Source: Microbacterium sp. (GTDB lineage: Bacteria; Actinomycetota; Actinomycetes; Actinomycetales; Microbacteriaceae). Taken from it: a stretch of DNA of 64,000 bases. The notes below the pieces were generated by a model, which saw only the letters and a list, made by a program, of their open reading frames with translations, was not told where the DNA came from and made no database searches. Positions 32,758-41,330 of this stretch are shown piece by piece. The stretch covers positions 124,001-188,000 of the forward strand of contig JAFKIL010000005.1 of the NCBI GenBank assembly GCA_017306415.1, in the 5' to 3' direction. The translations under genes and the position numbers were made by a program. Every line of letters starts with the position of its first letter. The stretch's first letter is position 1.

Positions 32758-34458
32758 ATGGGAGACCTCTTCGACGGCTACGGCTCGACGCTGGCGCCCC
32801 GCAAGACCCCCCAAGGACTCCCCGCGTTCGACGAGATGTTCGGGCATCCCGAGCATCCCGGTGCCACCGCCGACTCGCGCGAGGCCTATCGGGAGCTCTA
32901 CCGCGTGCTCGCCCAGATGACCCAGGAGGAGCTGCGGGGGCGCACCGACTCGCTCGCCAGCTCGTACCTCGCCCAGGGCGTCACGTTCGACTTCGCCGGC
33001 GAGGAGCGGCCGTTCCCGCTCGACGCCGTCCCCCGCATCATCGACTTCGCGGAGTGGTCGCACATCGAGGCCGGAGTCAAGCAGCGCGTGCGCGCGCTCG
33101 AGGCGTTCCTCGACGACGTCTACGGCCGCCAGAACTGCGTGCGGGATGGCGTCGTCCCCGCGCAGCTCATCGCGTCCAGCCAGTACTTCTACCGCCAGGC
33201 CGCGGGCATCCACAGCGCGAACGGCGTGCGCATCCAGGTGTCCGGGATCGACCTCATCCGCGACGAGCACGGCCAGATGCGCGTGCTCGAAGACAACGTG
33301 CGTGTTCCGTCGGGCGTCAGCTACGTCATCTCCAACCGCCGGGTGATGGCCCAGACGCTGCCGGAGCTGTTCGTGTCGATGCACGTCAGGCCGGTCGGCG
33401 ACTATCCGAACAAGCTCCTCGCGGCGCTGCGCGCATCCGCCCCGCCCGGGGTCGAGGACCCGAACGTCGTCGTGCTCACGCCCGGCGTGTACAACTCGGC
33501 GTACTTCGAGCACACGCTGCTCGCGCGGCTGATGGGCGTCGAGCTCGTCGAGGGGCGCGACCTGCTGTGCGTCGGCGGCCGCGTGTTCATGCGCACGACG
33601 CGCGGACCGAAGCGCGTCGACGTGATCTACCGCCGCGTCGACGACGACTTCCTGGATCCGCTGCAGTTCCGCGCCGACTCGATGCTCGGCGCGCCCGGGC
33701 TGATGCTCGCCGCGCGCCTCGGCAATGTCACGATCGCCAACGGCGTGGGCAACGGCGTCGCCGACGACAAGCTGCTGTACACGTACACGCCCGACCTGAT
33801 CCGGTACTACCTCTCCGAGGAGCCGATCCTCCCGATCGTCGACACCTGGCGGCTCGAGGATCCGGGCGCGCTCGAGGAGGTGCTCGACCGTCTCGACGAG
33901 CTCGTCGTGAAGCCGGTGGACGGCTCGGGCGGCAAGGGCCTCGTCGTTGGGCCGGACGCATCCCGCGACGAACTCGCGAAGCTCCGCACGCGGCTCCTCG
34001 CCGACCCGCGCGGGTGGATCGCGCAGCCGGTCGTGATGCTCTCCACGATCCCGACACTGGTCGAGGACGGGATGCGCCCGCGCCACGCCGACCTCCGCCC
34101 CTTCGCGGTGAACGACGGCGACGACATCTGGGTGCTCCCCGGCGGCCTCACCCGCGTCGCGCTGCCCGAGGGGCAGCTCGTGGTCAACTCCAGCCAGGGC
34201 GGCGGTTCGAAGGACACGTGGGTGACCGGGGGGTCCGCTCCCGCCCATGTCGAGTACGGGCAGGGTCACGGTCTCGCCGGGCTCGTCGCCGACCAGGCCG
34301 CGACCATCACGGAGTCGATCTCGATCGTCTACGACCCCGAGACGACGGTCCGCCCCGAGCCCGCGCACTCGCCCCAGGACCGCCCTCGCTCCCGGATCGA
34401 GCAGCAGGAGCAGCAGCAGCAGGAGCACCAGCAGTCCCGCGGGGAGCCGTCGTGCTGA
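32758..34458 (+). CDS. Circularly permuted ATP-grasp type 2 protein
   Basis: A 566-residue predicted peptide or amide ligase of the circularly permuted ATP-grasp family (DUF404/407 region). Conserved pieces are QRVRALEAFLDDVYG, IHSANGVRIQVSGIDLIRDE, RVLEDNVRVPSGVSYV, KPVDGSGGKGLVVGPDA and LRPFAVNDGDDIWVLPGGLTRVA. The last 25 residues are a Gln/Glu-rich tail encoded by a CAG-rich stretch (34397-34438), unlike the rest. It is first in a three-gene operon with an alpha-E protein and a transglutaminase, a combination predicted to make or attach a small peptide. No substrate is known to me. Confidence 0.88.
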   Translation: MGDLFDGYGSTLAPRKTPQGLPAFDEMFGHPEHPGATADSREAYRELYRVLAQMTQEELRGRTDSLASSYLAQGVTFDFAGEERPFPLDAVPRIIDFAEWSHIEAGVKQRVRALEAFLDDVYGRQNCVRDGVVPAQLIASSQYFYRQAAGIHSANGVRIQVSGIDLIRDEHGQMRVLEDNVRVPSGVSYVISNRRVMAQTLPELFVSMHVRPVGDYPNKLLAALRASAPPGVEDPNVVVLTPGVYNSAYFEHTLLARLMGVELVEGRDLLCVGGRVFMRTTRGPKRVDVIYRRVDDDFLDPLQFRADSMLGAPGLMLAARLGNVTIANGVGNGVADDKLLYTYTPDLIRYYLSEEPILPIVDTWRLEDPGALEEVLDRLDELVVKPVDGSGGKGLVVGPDASRDELAKLRTRLLADPRGWIAQPVVMLSTIPTLVEDGMRPRHADLRPFAVNDGDDIWVLPGGLTRVALPEGQLVVNSSQGGGSKDTWVTGGSAPAHVEYGQGHGLAGLVADQAATITESISIVYDPETTVRPEPAHSPQDRPRSRIEQQEQQQQEHQQSRGEPSC

Positions 34459-35384
34459 GCCGGATCGCCGAGAGCCTCTTCTGGATCGGGCGGTACATCG
34501 AGCGCAGCGACGGCACCGCCCGCATCCTCGACGTGCACCTGCAGCTGCTCCTCGAAGACCCCTGGATCGACGAGGACACCGCCTGCCGCTCGCTCCTCGC
34601 CGTGATGGGGTCGTCGCTCCCCGAGACGGGCGAGAAGGTGCAGCGCGGCGACGTGCTGGCGCGACTCGCCGTCGACCGGATGAACCCGTCCAGCATCGGC
34701 TACTCGCTCACCGCGGCGCGCGAGAACGCCCGCCGTGCGCGCGAGATCGTCTCGAGCGAGCTGTGGGAGTGCCTCAACACCACGAGCGCCCGGATGCCGC
34801 GGCGGCTGCAGACCGACAAGGTGCACGAGTTCTTCCAGTGGGTGCGCGAGCGTGCGGCGCTCGCCGTCGGCACCGTCGACTCCTCGACGAGCCGCGACGA
34901 GGCGTGGCAGTTCTTCACGCTCGGCCGCAGCATCGAACGCGCCGACATGAGCGCGCGACTCCTCGCGACGCGGTCGCTGACCGAGGCATCCGGCCCGTCG
35001 TGGACGACGATCCTCCGCTCGTGCGGCGCGTACGAGGCGTACCTGCGCACCTATCGCGGGATGCCGAGCGCTCGCAACGCCGCCGAGTTCCTGCTGCTCG
35101 ACCGCCTGTTCCCGCGGTCGATCATCTACTCGATCTCCCGCGCGGAGGACTGCATGAGCGCGATCGACCCGCGGGCCGACCGCGTGGGCCACTCGAACCA
35201 GGTGCTGCGCGCGCTCGGGCAGATCCGGAACGATCTGGAGTATCGGCCGATCACCGAGATCCTCAGTGAGCTGCCCCGCCACATGGACCGGGTGCAGACC
35301 GTGACCCGCGAGGCATCCGAAGCCATCCGCCAGCGGTTCTTCCCGACCCAGGCCGAGCCGAGCTGGATCGGAGAGATCTCATGA
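34452..35384 (+). CDS. Alpha-E domain protein (DUF403)
   Basis: A 310-residue mostly helical protein of the alpha-E family, so named for conserved helices rich in glutamate. Typical segments are LSRIAESLFWIGRYIERSD near the N-terminus, ENARRAREIVSSELWE, FFTLGRSIERADMSARLL and RIRNDLEY-like QIRNDLEYRPI. The GTG start overlaps the ATP-grasp gene by 7 nt and its stop overlaps the transglutaminase start. Biochemical function is unknown; the invariant company of CP-ATP-grasp genes suggests a shared complex. Confidence 0.88.
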   Translation: MLSRIAESLFWIGRYIERSDGTARILDVHLQLLLEDPWIDEDTACRSLLAVMGSSLPETGEKVQRGDVLARLAVDRMNPSSIGYSLTAARENARRAREIVSSELWECLNTTSARMPRRLQTDKVHEFFQWVRERAALAVGTVDSSTSRDEAWQFFTLGRSIERADMSARLLATRSLTEASGPSWTTILRSCGAYEAYLRTYRGMPSARNAAEFLLLDRLFPRSIIYSISRAEDCMSAIDPRADRVGHSNQVLRALGQIRNDLEYRPITEILSELPRHMDRVQTVTREASEAIRQRFFPTQAEPSWIGEIS

Positions 35385-36226
35385 AGCGCCTGCGCATCGA
35401 GCACGCGACCGGGTTCGCGTACCACGGCGACGTCTCGGCGTCGTACAACGAGGCGCGCATGCTGCCCGGGACGACCGACAGCCAGTTCGTGCTCAGCTCG
35501 TCGCTCGACATCGAGCCGTCGACGTCGGTGAACTCGTACGTCGACTACTTCGGGACGCGGGTGAGCGCGTTCGACGTGCTCTCGCCGCACAGCGAGCTGA
35601 AGATCACCGCGCGGTCGCTCGTGGAGGTGCGGCCGCGCCCGGTCGAGCATGGCGGCCTCACGTGGGATGACCTGGCGGCGCAGACGGCGCGCGGGATCGA
35701 CACCGTCGAGCAGCTCGTGCAGACGAACCGCACGCGGCCGCACGAGGAGGTCGTGGAGCTCGCCGCCCGGATCGCGGCCGAGCACGACGATCCGGGGCGC
35801 GCCGCGCACGACATCTGCATCGCGGTGGGCGACGCCGTCGAGTACATGTACGGCGTCACCGGCGTCCACTCGACCGCGAGCGAAGCATGGGAGGCCCGCA
35901 AGGGCGTCTGCCAGGACATGGCCCACATCGCGATCGGCGCGCTGCGCTCGGTCGGCATCCCGGCGCGCTACGTGTCGGGCTACCTGCATCCGCGGCCGGA
36001 TGCCGAGGTCGGCGTGCCCGTCACGGGCGAGTCGCACGCCTGGGTCGAGTGGTTCGCGGGCGACTGGCAGGGCTTCGACCCGACGAACAACATCGAGATC
36101 GGCGATCGGCACGTCCTCGTCGGGCGGGGCCGCGACTACAACGACGTGCCGCCGCTGCGGGGCGTCTACGCCGGCCCGTTCAAGAGCCAGCTGCACGTGA
36201 AGGTCACCATCACGCGCGAGGCGTGA
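35381..36226 (+). CDS. Transglutaminase-like cysteine protease family protein
   Basis: A 281-residue protein with an N-terminal beta domain (RIEHATGFAYHGDVSASYNE) and a transglutaminase-core triad: Cys177 in KGVCQDMAH, His219 in SHAWVEWF and Asp233 in GFDPTNN. No signal peptide is visible, so it should act in the cytoplasm. ATGA overlap with the alpha-E gene ends the trio. It may hydrolyse or transfer the peptide or amide bond built by the ATP-grasp partner; this is inference from conserved neighbourhood. Confidence 0.9.
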   Translation: MKRLRIEHATGFAYHGDVSASYNEARMLPGTTDSQFVLSSSLDIEPSTSVNSYVDYFGTRVSAFDVLSPHSELKITARSLVEVRPRPVEHGGLTWDDLAAQTARGIDTVEQLVQTNRTRPHEEVVELAARIAAEHDDPGRAAHDICIAVGDAVEYMYGVTGVHSTASEAWEARKGVCQDMAHIAIGALRSVGIPARYVSGYLHPRPDAEVGVPVTGESHAWVEWFAGDWQGFDPTNNIEIGDRHVLVGRGRDYNDVPPLRGVYAGPFKSQLHVKVTITREA

Positions 36227-36311
36227 GGCGCTACCCCGGACGCTGCCGGGGAAGGTATGTTGTCGACGGGGACAAAAACGTCCTCGTCGTCGGATCGAGG
36301 GAAGAGCAGAC

Positions 36312-37571
36312 ATGGCGCGCAACTGGGCGGGGACCTACGAGTACCGGGCTCCGCGGATCGAGCCGGCCCGCGATGTCGACGACGTGCGCAGGCTGCTTCA
36401 GGGCACGGGCCCCGTGCACACGCTCGGAACGCGCCACTCGTTCACGGACCTCCCCGACACCCCGGGCACGCTGGTCGACGTGAGCGGGCTCGTCGGCGGG
36501 TTCGCGCTCGACGAGGATGCCCGCACCGTGACGGTGGCCGCAGGGACGCGGTACGGCGACCTCGCGATCTGGCTGGACGAGCGCGGCTGGGCGCTGCACA
36601 ACCTCGGATCGCTCCCACACATCTCCGTCGGCGGTGCCACGAGCACGGGCACGCACGGCTCCGGAAACGGCAACGGCGTGCTGACGACCGCGGTGCGCGG
36701 CATCCGGTTCGTCGGTGCGGATGGCGAGCCGCGCGAGGTGCGCCCCGGCGACGCGGACTTCGCCGCGCTCGCCGTCGGCGTCGGGGCCTTCGGTGTGATC
36801 GTGTCGCTCGACCTCGCCGTCGAACCCGCGTACCGCGTCCGTCAGGACGTCTTCCGCGGTCTGACGTGGGATGCGTTCCTCGCCGACCCCGACGCGATCA
36901 CCGGGGCGGGCTACAGCGTCTCGGTGTTCACGGAATGGGATGCGGCATCCGTCGGCCACGTCTGGGTGAAGACCCGCCTCGACCACGACGACGACCCGGT
37001 GCCGGACGCGCTCTCCGGGGCGGTGCGCGATGCCGTGGCCGGCGGCGAGCCGCTGACGCCGGTGCTCGGCGACAACATCACCGAGCAGGGCGGCGTGCCC
37101 GGGCCGTGGAACGTGCGGCTGCCGCACTTCCGCCTCGACGCCACCCCGTCCTACGGCGACGAGATCCAGACCGAGTACTTCGTCCCGCGGACGGATGCCG
37201 CAGCCGCCCTCGCGGCGGTCCTGGCGCTGGCCCCCGCCATCCGTCCGCACCTGCTCGTCAGCGAGCTGCGCACGGCTGCCGCGGACGACCTCTGGCTGAG
37301 CGGTGCGTACCAGCGGGACTTCCTCGCGATCCACTTCACGTGGCGCAACGAGCCGTCCGGAGTGTGGGAGGTGCTGCCGCTCATCGAGTCGGCGCTCGCC
37401 CCCTTCGCGCCCCGGCCGCACTGGGGCAAGCTGCATCGCTTCGACGCGGCGCGGATCGCCGCGGTGCACCCGCGTCTGGGCGACGCGCGGGCCGTGTTCG
37501 AGCGGCTCGACCCCGACGGACGGTTCGTCAACGAGCACCTCGTGCGGGTCGGCCTGCGCGACCCACGCTGA
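36312..37571 (+). CDS. FAD-dependent alditol oxidase / D-arabinono-1,4-lactone oxidase family
   Basis: A 419-residue vanillyl-alcohol-oxidase-fold flavoprotein, close in size to Streptomyces alditol oxidase AldO. The FAD domain has HTLGTRHSFTDLPDTPG, in which His42 is placed to bind FAD covalently, and SVGGATSTGTHGSGNGNG. The C-terminal ALO domain ends with HWGKLHRF and LDPDGRFVNEHL. It would oxidise the terminal hydroxyl of polyols such as xylitol or sorbitol, releasing peroxide. It has a weak AGAGCAGA ribosome site and stands alone. Confidence 0.83.
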   Translation: MARNWAGTYEYRAPRIEPARDVDDVRRLLQGTGPVHTLGTRHSFTDLPDTPGTLVDVSGLVGGFALDEDARTVTVAAGTRYGDLAIWLDERGWALHNLGSLPHISVGGATSTGTHGSGNGNGVLTTAVRGIRFVGADGEPREVRPGDADFAALAVGVGAFGVIVSLDLAVEPAYRVRQDVFRGLTWDAFLADPDAITGAGYSVSVFTEWDAASVGHVWVKTRLDHDDDPVPDALSGAVRDAVAGGEPLTPVLGDNITEQGGVPGPWNVRLPHFRLDATPSYGDEIQTEYFVPRTDAAAALAAVLALAPAIRPHLLVSELRTAAADDLWLSGAYQRDFLAIHFTWRNEPSGVWEVLPLIESALAPFAPRPHWGKLHRFDAARIAAVHPRLGDARAVFERLDPDGRFVNEHLVRVGLRDPR

Positions 37572-37644
37572 CCCGTGCCGCGCCGGCCCGCGCCGGGCCG
37601 CGCCGGCCGGATCCGCCGCGCCCCAAAAGCTCGCCCCTAGAGCC

Positions 37645-37665
37645 CTGCAGGCCCAGGGCCCGCAG
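37645..37665. terminator. Possible bidirectional terminator hairpin
   Basis: CTGCAGGCCC and GGGCCCGCAG pair at 9 of 10 positions with a minimal loop, between the convergent oxidase and exporter genes. There is no T-run, so a rho-independent stop is only possible. The rest of the 95-nt gap is GC-only sequence. Confidence 0.35.
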
Positions 37666-37666
37666 G

Positions 37667-39058
37667 TCAGTGGGCGCTGGAGCGCGGATGCAGCGCCGCC
37701 GAGTCGCCCCGCAACTCGTCCTCCGCCTCGCCCGGGAGCGAGATGGGCGTCGTCGAGGCGACCGCGTCGCTGAACTCCTCGGGTACGGGCACCGGCTGCA
37801 CCACCCGCAGCGGCCGCGTCTCGTCGATCGTGAGGAGGAACCGGTGGTCCTCGCGGCGATGCAGGCGGCCGGAGTTGACGAGCCACAGCGCTCCGATCGC
37901 CGACGCGAGGAGCCCGGCCACCGCGCCCACCTGGATCGCGGTGCGCGGCCCGAAGGTCGTCGCGACCCACCCGGCGATCGGCGCTCCGATCGGCGTGCTC
38001 CCCATGATGACGGCCATGTAGAGCGCCATCACGCGACCGCGCAAGGTCGGATCGGTCGTCGTCTGCACATAGCCGTTCGCCGTGGTGAGCATCGTGACGG
38101 TCGAGAAGCCGACGAAGATCAGCGTGACGGCGTACATCCCGTACAGCGGCATCACCGATGACACGAGCGAGGCGACGCCGAATCCCGCGGCGGCGACGAT
38201 GATCACCCGCACCCGTGCACGGTCCCGGCGCGCAGACATCAGTGCCCCGGCGAGCGAGCCGATCGCCAGGATCGAGCTGAGCAGCCCGTAGCCGTCGGCG
38301 TTCTGGCCGAACTCGAGGGCCATCGTCGACGCGAAGATCGGGAAGTTCATGCCGAAGGCGCCCAGCAGGAAGACCATCACGAACGTGACGACGAGATCCG
38401 GTCTTCCGGCGACGTACCGGAAGCCGTCGGCCAGCCGGGAGGCGCCGCTGCTGTGCACGCGGGGCACGAGCTCGGCGGGCCGGATCAGCATGAGCGCCAC
38501 GAGCATCGCGAAGAACGTGACGGCGTTGGCGAGGAACGCCCATCCCGTGCCGACGAGCACGATCAGGATGCCGCCGACGGCGGGTCCGATGAGACGCGCG
38601 GTGTTGAAGGATGCCGCGTTGAGCGCCACCGCGTTCGAGGCGTTCTCTCGCGCGACGACGTCCGAGACGAAGGCCTGGCGGGCGGGGCTGTCGAACGCGT
38701 TGCCGACGCCGAAGGCGAGGGCGAAGCACCACATGAGCGGCAGCGTCATGACGTGCGTGAGCAGCAGCACGCCCACGGCGATGGCGAGCAGCATGAGGAA
38801 GGTCTGCGTGACCATGAGGACCTTGCGGCGGTCGAAGCGATCGGCGACCCACCCGGTGAAGCTCACGAGCACGAGCGGCGGCCCGAACTGCAGCGCCATC
38901 GTGACGCCCATCGCGGTCGCGTCGTGGTGGGTGAGCTCGGTCAGCACCACCCAGTCCTGCGCGGTGGACTGCATCCATCCGCCGATGTTGGAGACGAGTG
39001 CCCCGACGAACCAGACCCGGAAGTTGAAGACTCCGAGCGAGCGGAACATGTCCTTCAT
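37667..39058 (-). CDS. MFS exporter, EntS/MFS_3-like
   Basis: A 463-residue major facilitator with twelve predicted helices, opening KDMFRSLGVFNFRVWFVGAL. The loop GWVADRFDRRKVLM between helices 2 and 3 is the MFS signature. The family is that of the enterobactin exporter EntS and macrolide-efflux-like proteins. The frame extends upstream, but the ATG at 39058 overlaps the MarR stop by 4 nt and gives the usual N-terminus. A 60-residue hydrophilic tail follows the last helix. Co-transcription with a MarR regulator suggests drug or metabolite efflux. Confidence 0.88.
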   Translation of the reverse strand: MKDMFRSLGVFNFRVWFVGALVSNIGGWMQSTAQDWVVLTELTHHDATAMGVTMALQFGPPLVLVSFTGWVADRFDRRKVLMVTQTFLMLLAIAVGVLLLTHVMTLPLMWCFALAFGVGNAFDSPARQAFVSDVVARENASNAVALNAASFNTARLIGPAVGGILIVLVGTGWAFLANAVTFFAMLVALMLIRPAELVPRVHSSGASRLADGFRYVAGRPDLVVTFVMVFLLGAFGMNFPIFASTMALEFGQNADGYGLLSSILAIGSLAGALMSARRDRARVRVIIVAAAGFGVASLVSSVMPLYGMYAVTLIFVGFSTVTMLTTANGYVQTTTDPTLRGRVMALYMAVIMGSTPIGAPIAGWVATTFGPRTAIQVGAVAGLLASAIGALWLVNSGRLHRREDHRFLLTIDETRPLRVVQPVPVPEEFSDAVASTTPISLPGEAEDELRGDSAALHPRSSAH

Positions 39059-39549
39059 CGGGCGGCCGCCTCGCGCATGATCGCGGCGGCCGCGGCGAGG
39101 GTCTTGCGCTGGCGCGGCGTCAGCTCCGTGAGCACCGACTCGAGCCACGCGTCGCGGCGGCGCACCGTCTCCTCGACGACCGCGCGTCCCTCCGGCGTGA
39201 GCTCGATGACGACCTTCCGCCGGTCGAGCTCGGCGGGCGTCCGCGTCAGCCAGCCCGACTCCTCGAGGCAGTTCACGGTGCGGTTCATGGATGGCGCTGT
39301 GACCCGCTCGCGCTCGGCGAGCTCGCTCAGGGTGTGCGGTCCGTGGAGGTTGAGGGTGGCGAGCACTGCGAACTGGCCGTCGCTCATCGTGTCGACGGCG
39401 CGCTGCGCGCGCAGGCGGCGGGCGAGGCGGAAGGTCGCCATGCGCAGGTCGCGGGCCTCTGCGGCGAGGTCCGCGGCGTCGCGCGACTCCGCTGCGGCAT
39501 CCGGCGCGGGGGTCTGGCGGCTGGGAGGGGACGTGTCGGGGGTCGTCAT
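39055..39549 (-). CDS. MarR-family transcriptional regulator
   Basis: A 164-residue winged-helix repressor. The helix-turn-helix is LSELAERERVTAPSMNRTVNCLEE and the wing RTPAELDRRKVVIELT. It is followed without gap by an MFS exporter and preceded by another on the same strand. The inverted repeat at 39554-39587 in its own promoter suggests autoregulation, and a related site in front of the upstream exporter suggests common control. Confidence 0.88.
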   Translation of the reverse strand: MTTPDTSPPSRQTPAPDAAAESRDAADLAAEARDLRMATFRLARRLRAQRAVDTMSDGQFAVLATLNLHGPHTLSELAERERVTAPSMNRTVNCLEESGWLTRTPAELDRRKVVIELTPEGRAVVEETVRRRDAWLESVLTELTPRQRKTLAAAAAIMREAAAR

Positions 39550-39553
39550 CAGA

Positions 39554-39587
39554 TTACTTAGCCTAGCTCATTAGTTGTGCTAAGTAA
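39554..39587. promoter_or_regulatory. Inverted repeat operator of the MarR-exporter operon
   Basis: TTACTTAGC (39554-39562) and GCTAAGTAA (39579-39587) are perfect 9-bp arms 16 nt apart. Between them, on the minus strand, lies GAGCTAGGCT, whose TAGGCT could be the -10 element. Repressor binding would cover the promoter. Confidence 0.6.
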
Positions 39588-39639
39588 ATGGTCGACCACG
39601 AGGCCGGGCGGGGCGAGCGCCGGCCCGGACGCCGGTGCC

Positions 39640-41268
39640 TCAGGCGGACGGGGGAGGTGCTGCCCCCGCCGACGACTCGGCACGCTCGTCCTCCTCGCGC
39701 GGGGTCCGGGAGCTCCCGAGCGTCAGCGTCGCGACGAGACCGAGCGCGAGGAATCCGGCGGCGGACCATGCGGCGTACCGCGTCCCGTCCGAGAAGGCGG
39801 CCTTCGCGTCTGCGGCCGCATCCTTCGTCGCGGGCGCCTTCTCCAGGCCCGCGATCGACGCACCGGCGCTGTCGACGACCGACGACACGATGGCGTCGCG
39901 CTCTGCGGCGGGGACCCCGCGGTCGTCGAGCTTCGCACCCAGGACGCCGGCCGTGGTCGTGAACAGGATCGTCCCGAGGATCGCGATCCCGAGCGCCGAC
40001 CCCACCTGCCGGGACGTCGACTGCGTGCCGGATGCCTGGCCCGACTCCGCCACGGGCACCTCCGACAGCACGACGCCGGTCAGCTGCGCCGTGGCGAGGC
40101 CCACGCCGAATCCGTAGACGAAGAGCGCGGGCACGAGCCATCCCCATGCCGCGTCCGGTCCGATCACGAAGCCGATCGCCCCCACGCCGACGATCTCGGC
40201 GACGAGGCCGAGCCGCACCACCCACACCGGGTCGAGGCGTCCGCTGAACGCTCCCGCGAATCCGCTCGCGACGAACGATCCGACGGCGAGCGCGAGGAGC
40301 ACGAGTCCGGTCTGGAACGCATCGAAGCCGATCACGAACTGCAGCCAGAGGGGGAGGGACAGGATGATGCCGAACTCTCCGAGCGAGACGACCATCGCGG
40401 CGATGTTGCCGTTGCGGAAGGAGCGCAGGCCGAACAGCCCGAAGGCGAGCAGGGTCGAGCGTCCGCGGCGGAGACGCAGGATGCCCCATCCGACGAACGC
40501 CGCGAGGCCGACCACGGCGATCGCGAACGCGACGGGGATGGGCGAGACGTCCCACGGCCAGGTCCATCCGCCGATGCGCAGCGGGGTGGCGGTCCGCCAC
40601 CACCCCAGCGTCCGGCCTTCGATCAGCCCGAAGACGAGGGACCCCGTCGTCACGACGGACAGGATCGCGCCCACGACGTCGATGCCGCGGCGCTCCGGCT
40701 CGCGCGACTCGGCCACGGTCAGCGCGACGCCCACGATGATCGCGATCCCGAGGGGGACGTTGATGCCGAACGCCCACCGCCACGAGAAGTCGGTGGTGAG
40801 CCAGCCGCCGAGCAGCGGCCCCACGGCGGCCATGCCCCCGATCGTGGACCCCCACACGGCGAAGGCGAGGCCGCGCTCCTTGCCCCGGAACGTCGCGTTG
40901 ATCAGCGACAGCGTCGTGGGGAGGATCATCGCCCCGCCGACGCCCTGCACGAGCCGCGCGAGGATGAGCAGGTCGCCCGTCGGGGCGAGCGCTGCTGCCA
41001 CGGACGACACGGCGAAGATGGCGACGCCGGTCAGCATCATCCGCCGCCGCCCGAAGCGGTCCGCGAGGCTGCCGAACACGAGGAGCAGCGCCGCGAAGAC
41101 GAGCGTGTAGGCCTCCTGGACCCACTGCACCTGGGTCGACGAGATGCCGAGGTCGTCGACGATCGACGGCACCGCGACATTGACGATGGTCGAGTCCACG
41201 ATGATGAGGGACACCGCGATGGAGATGAAGACGAGTCCGACCCATCGCCGCGATGAATAGTCTGGCAT
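39640..41268 (-). CDS. MFS drug exporter, DHA2 family (14 helices)
   Basis: A 542-residue EmrB/QacA-type antiporter. It shows VDSTIVNVAVPSIVDDL in the first helix, FGSLADRFGRRRMM in the signature loop, GGAMILPTTLSLINATF, and about 14 hydrophobic segments, with the family's later periplasmic loop near GAKLDDRGVPAAERDAIV. The ATG at 41268 is preceded by TAGGCT at 6 nt, so it is probably leaderless. The palindrome at 41270-41288 covers this promoter. It points towards the MarR gene, which starts 90 nt beyond its stop. Confidence 0.9.
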   Translation of the reverse strand: MPDYSSRRWVGLVFISIAVSLIIVDSTIVNVAVPSIVDDLGISSTQVQWVQEAYTLVFAALLLVFGSLADRFGRRRMMLTGVAIFAVSSVAAALAPTGDLLILARLVQGVGGAMILPTTLSLINATFRGKERGLAFAVWGSTIGGMAAVGPLLGGWLTTDFSWRWAFGINVPLGIAIIVGVALTVAESREPERRGIDVVGAILSVVTTGSLVFGLIEGRTLGWWRTATPLRIGGWTWPWDVSPIPVAFAIAVVGLAAFVGWGILRLRRGRSTLLAFGLFGLRSFRNGNIAAMVVSLGEFGIILSLPLWLQFVIGFDAFQTGLVLLALAVGSFVASGFAGAFSGRLDPVWVVRLGLVAEIVGVGAIGFVIGPDAAWGWLVPALFVYGFGVGLATAQLTGVVLSEVPVAESGQASGTQSTSRQVGSALGIAILGTILFTTTAGVLGAKLDDRGVPAAERDAIVSSVVDSAGASIAGLEKAPATKDAAADAKAAFSDGTRYAAWSAAGFLALGLVATLTLGSSRTPREEDERAESSAGAAPPPSA

Positions 41269-41269
41269 G

Positions 41270-41288
41270 TAGCTAGCCTATCTAGCTA
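41270..41288. promoter_or_regulatory. Palindromic operator at the DHA2 exporter start
   Basis: TAGCTAGcctatCTAGCTA has perfect 7-bp arms. It overlaps the minus-strand -10 element (TAGGCT, 41275-41280) and abuts the start codon. The flanking GCTAAGT matches the arm of the repeat at 39554-39587, pointing to the same MarR protein. Confidence 0.6.
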
Positions 41289-41318
41289 AGTGTCGTCCGC
41301 GTGGCCCTTTCTCGCGGC

Positions 41319-41324
41319 TATGCT
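41319..41324 (+). promoter_or_regulatory. -10 element of the alpha/beta hydrolase gene
   Basis: TATGCT ends 6 nt before the ATG at 41331 and decides for that start over an in-frame one 30 nt upstream. Confidence 0.45.
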
Positions 41325-41330
41325 CGCGGC

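Noticed and set aside
39059-39148. N-terminal extension of the EntS-like exporter
   Set aside because: The extra 30 residues are Arg/Gly-rich and overlap the MarR coding region; the ATG at 39058 has the usual ATGA coupling.
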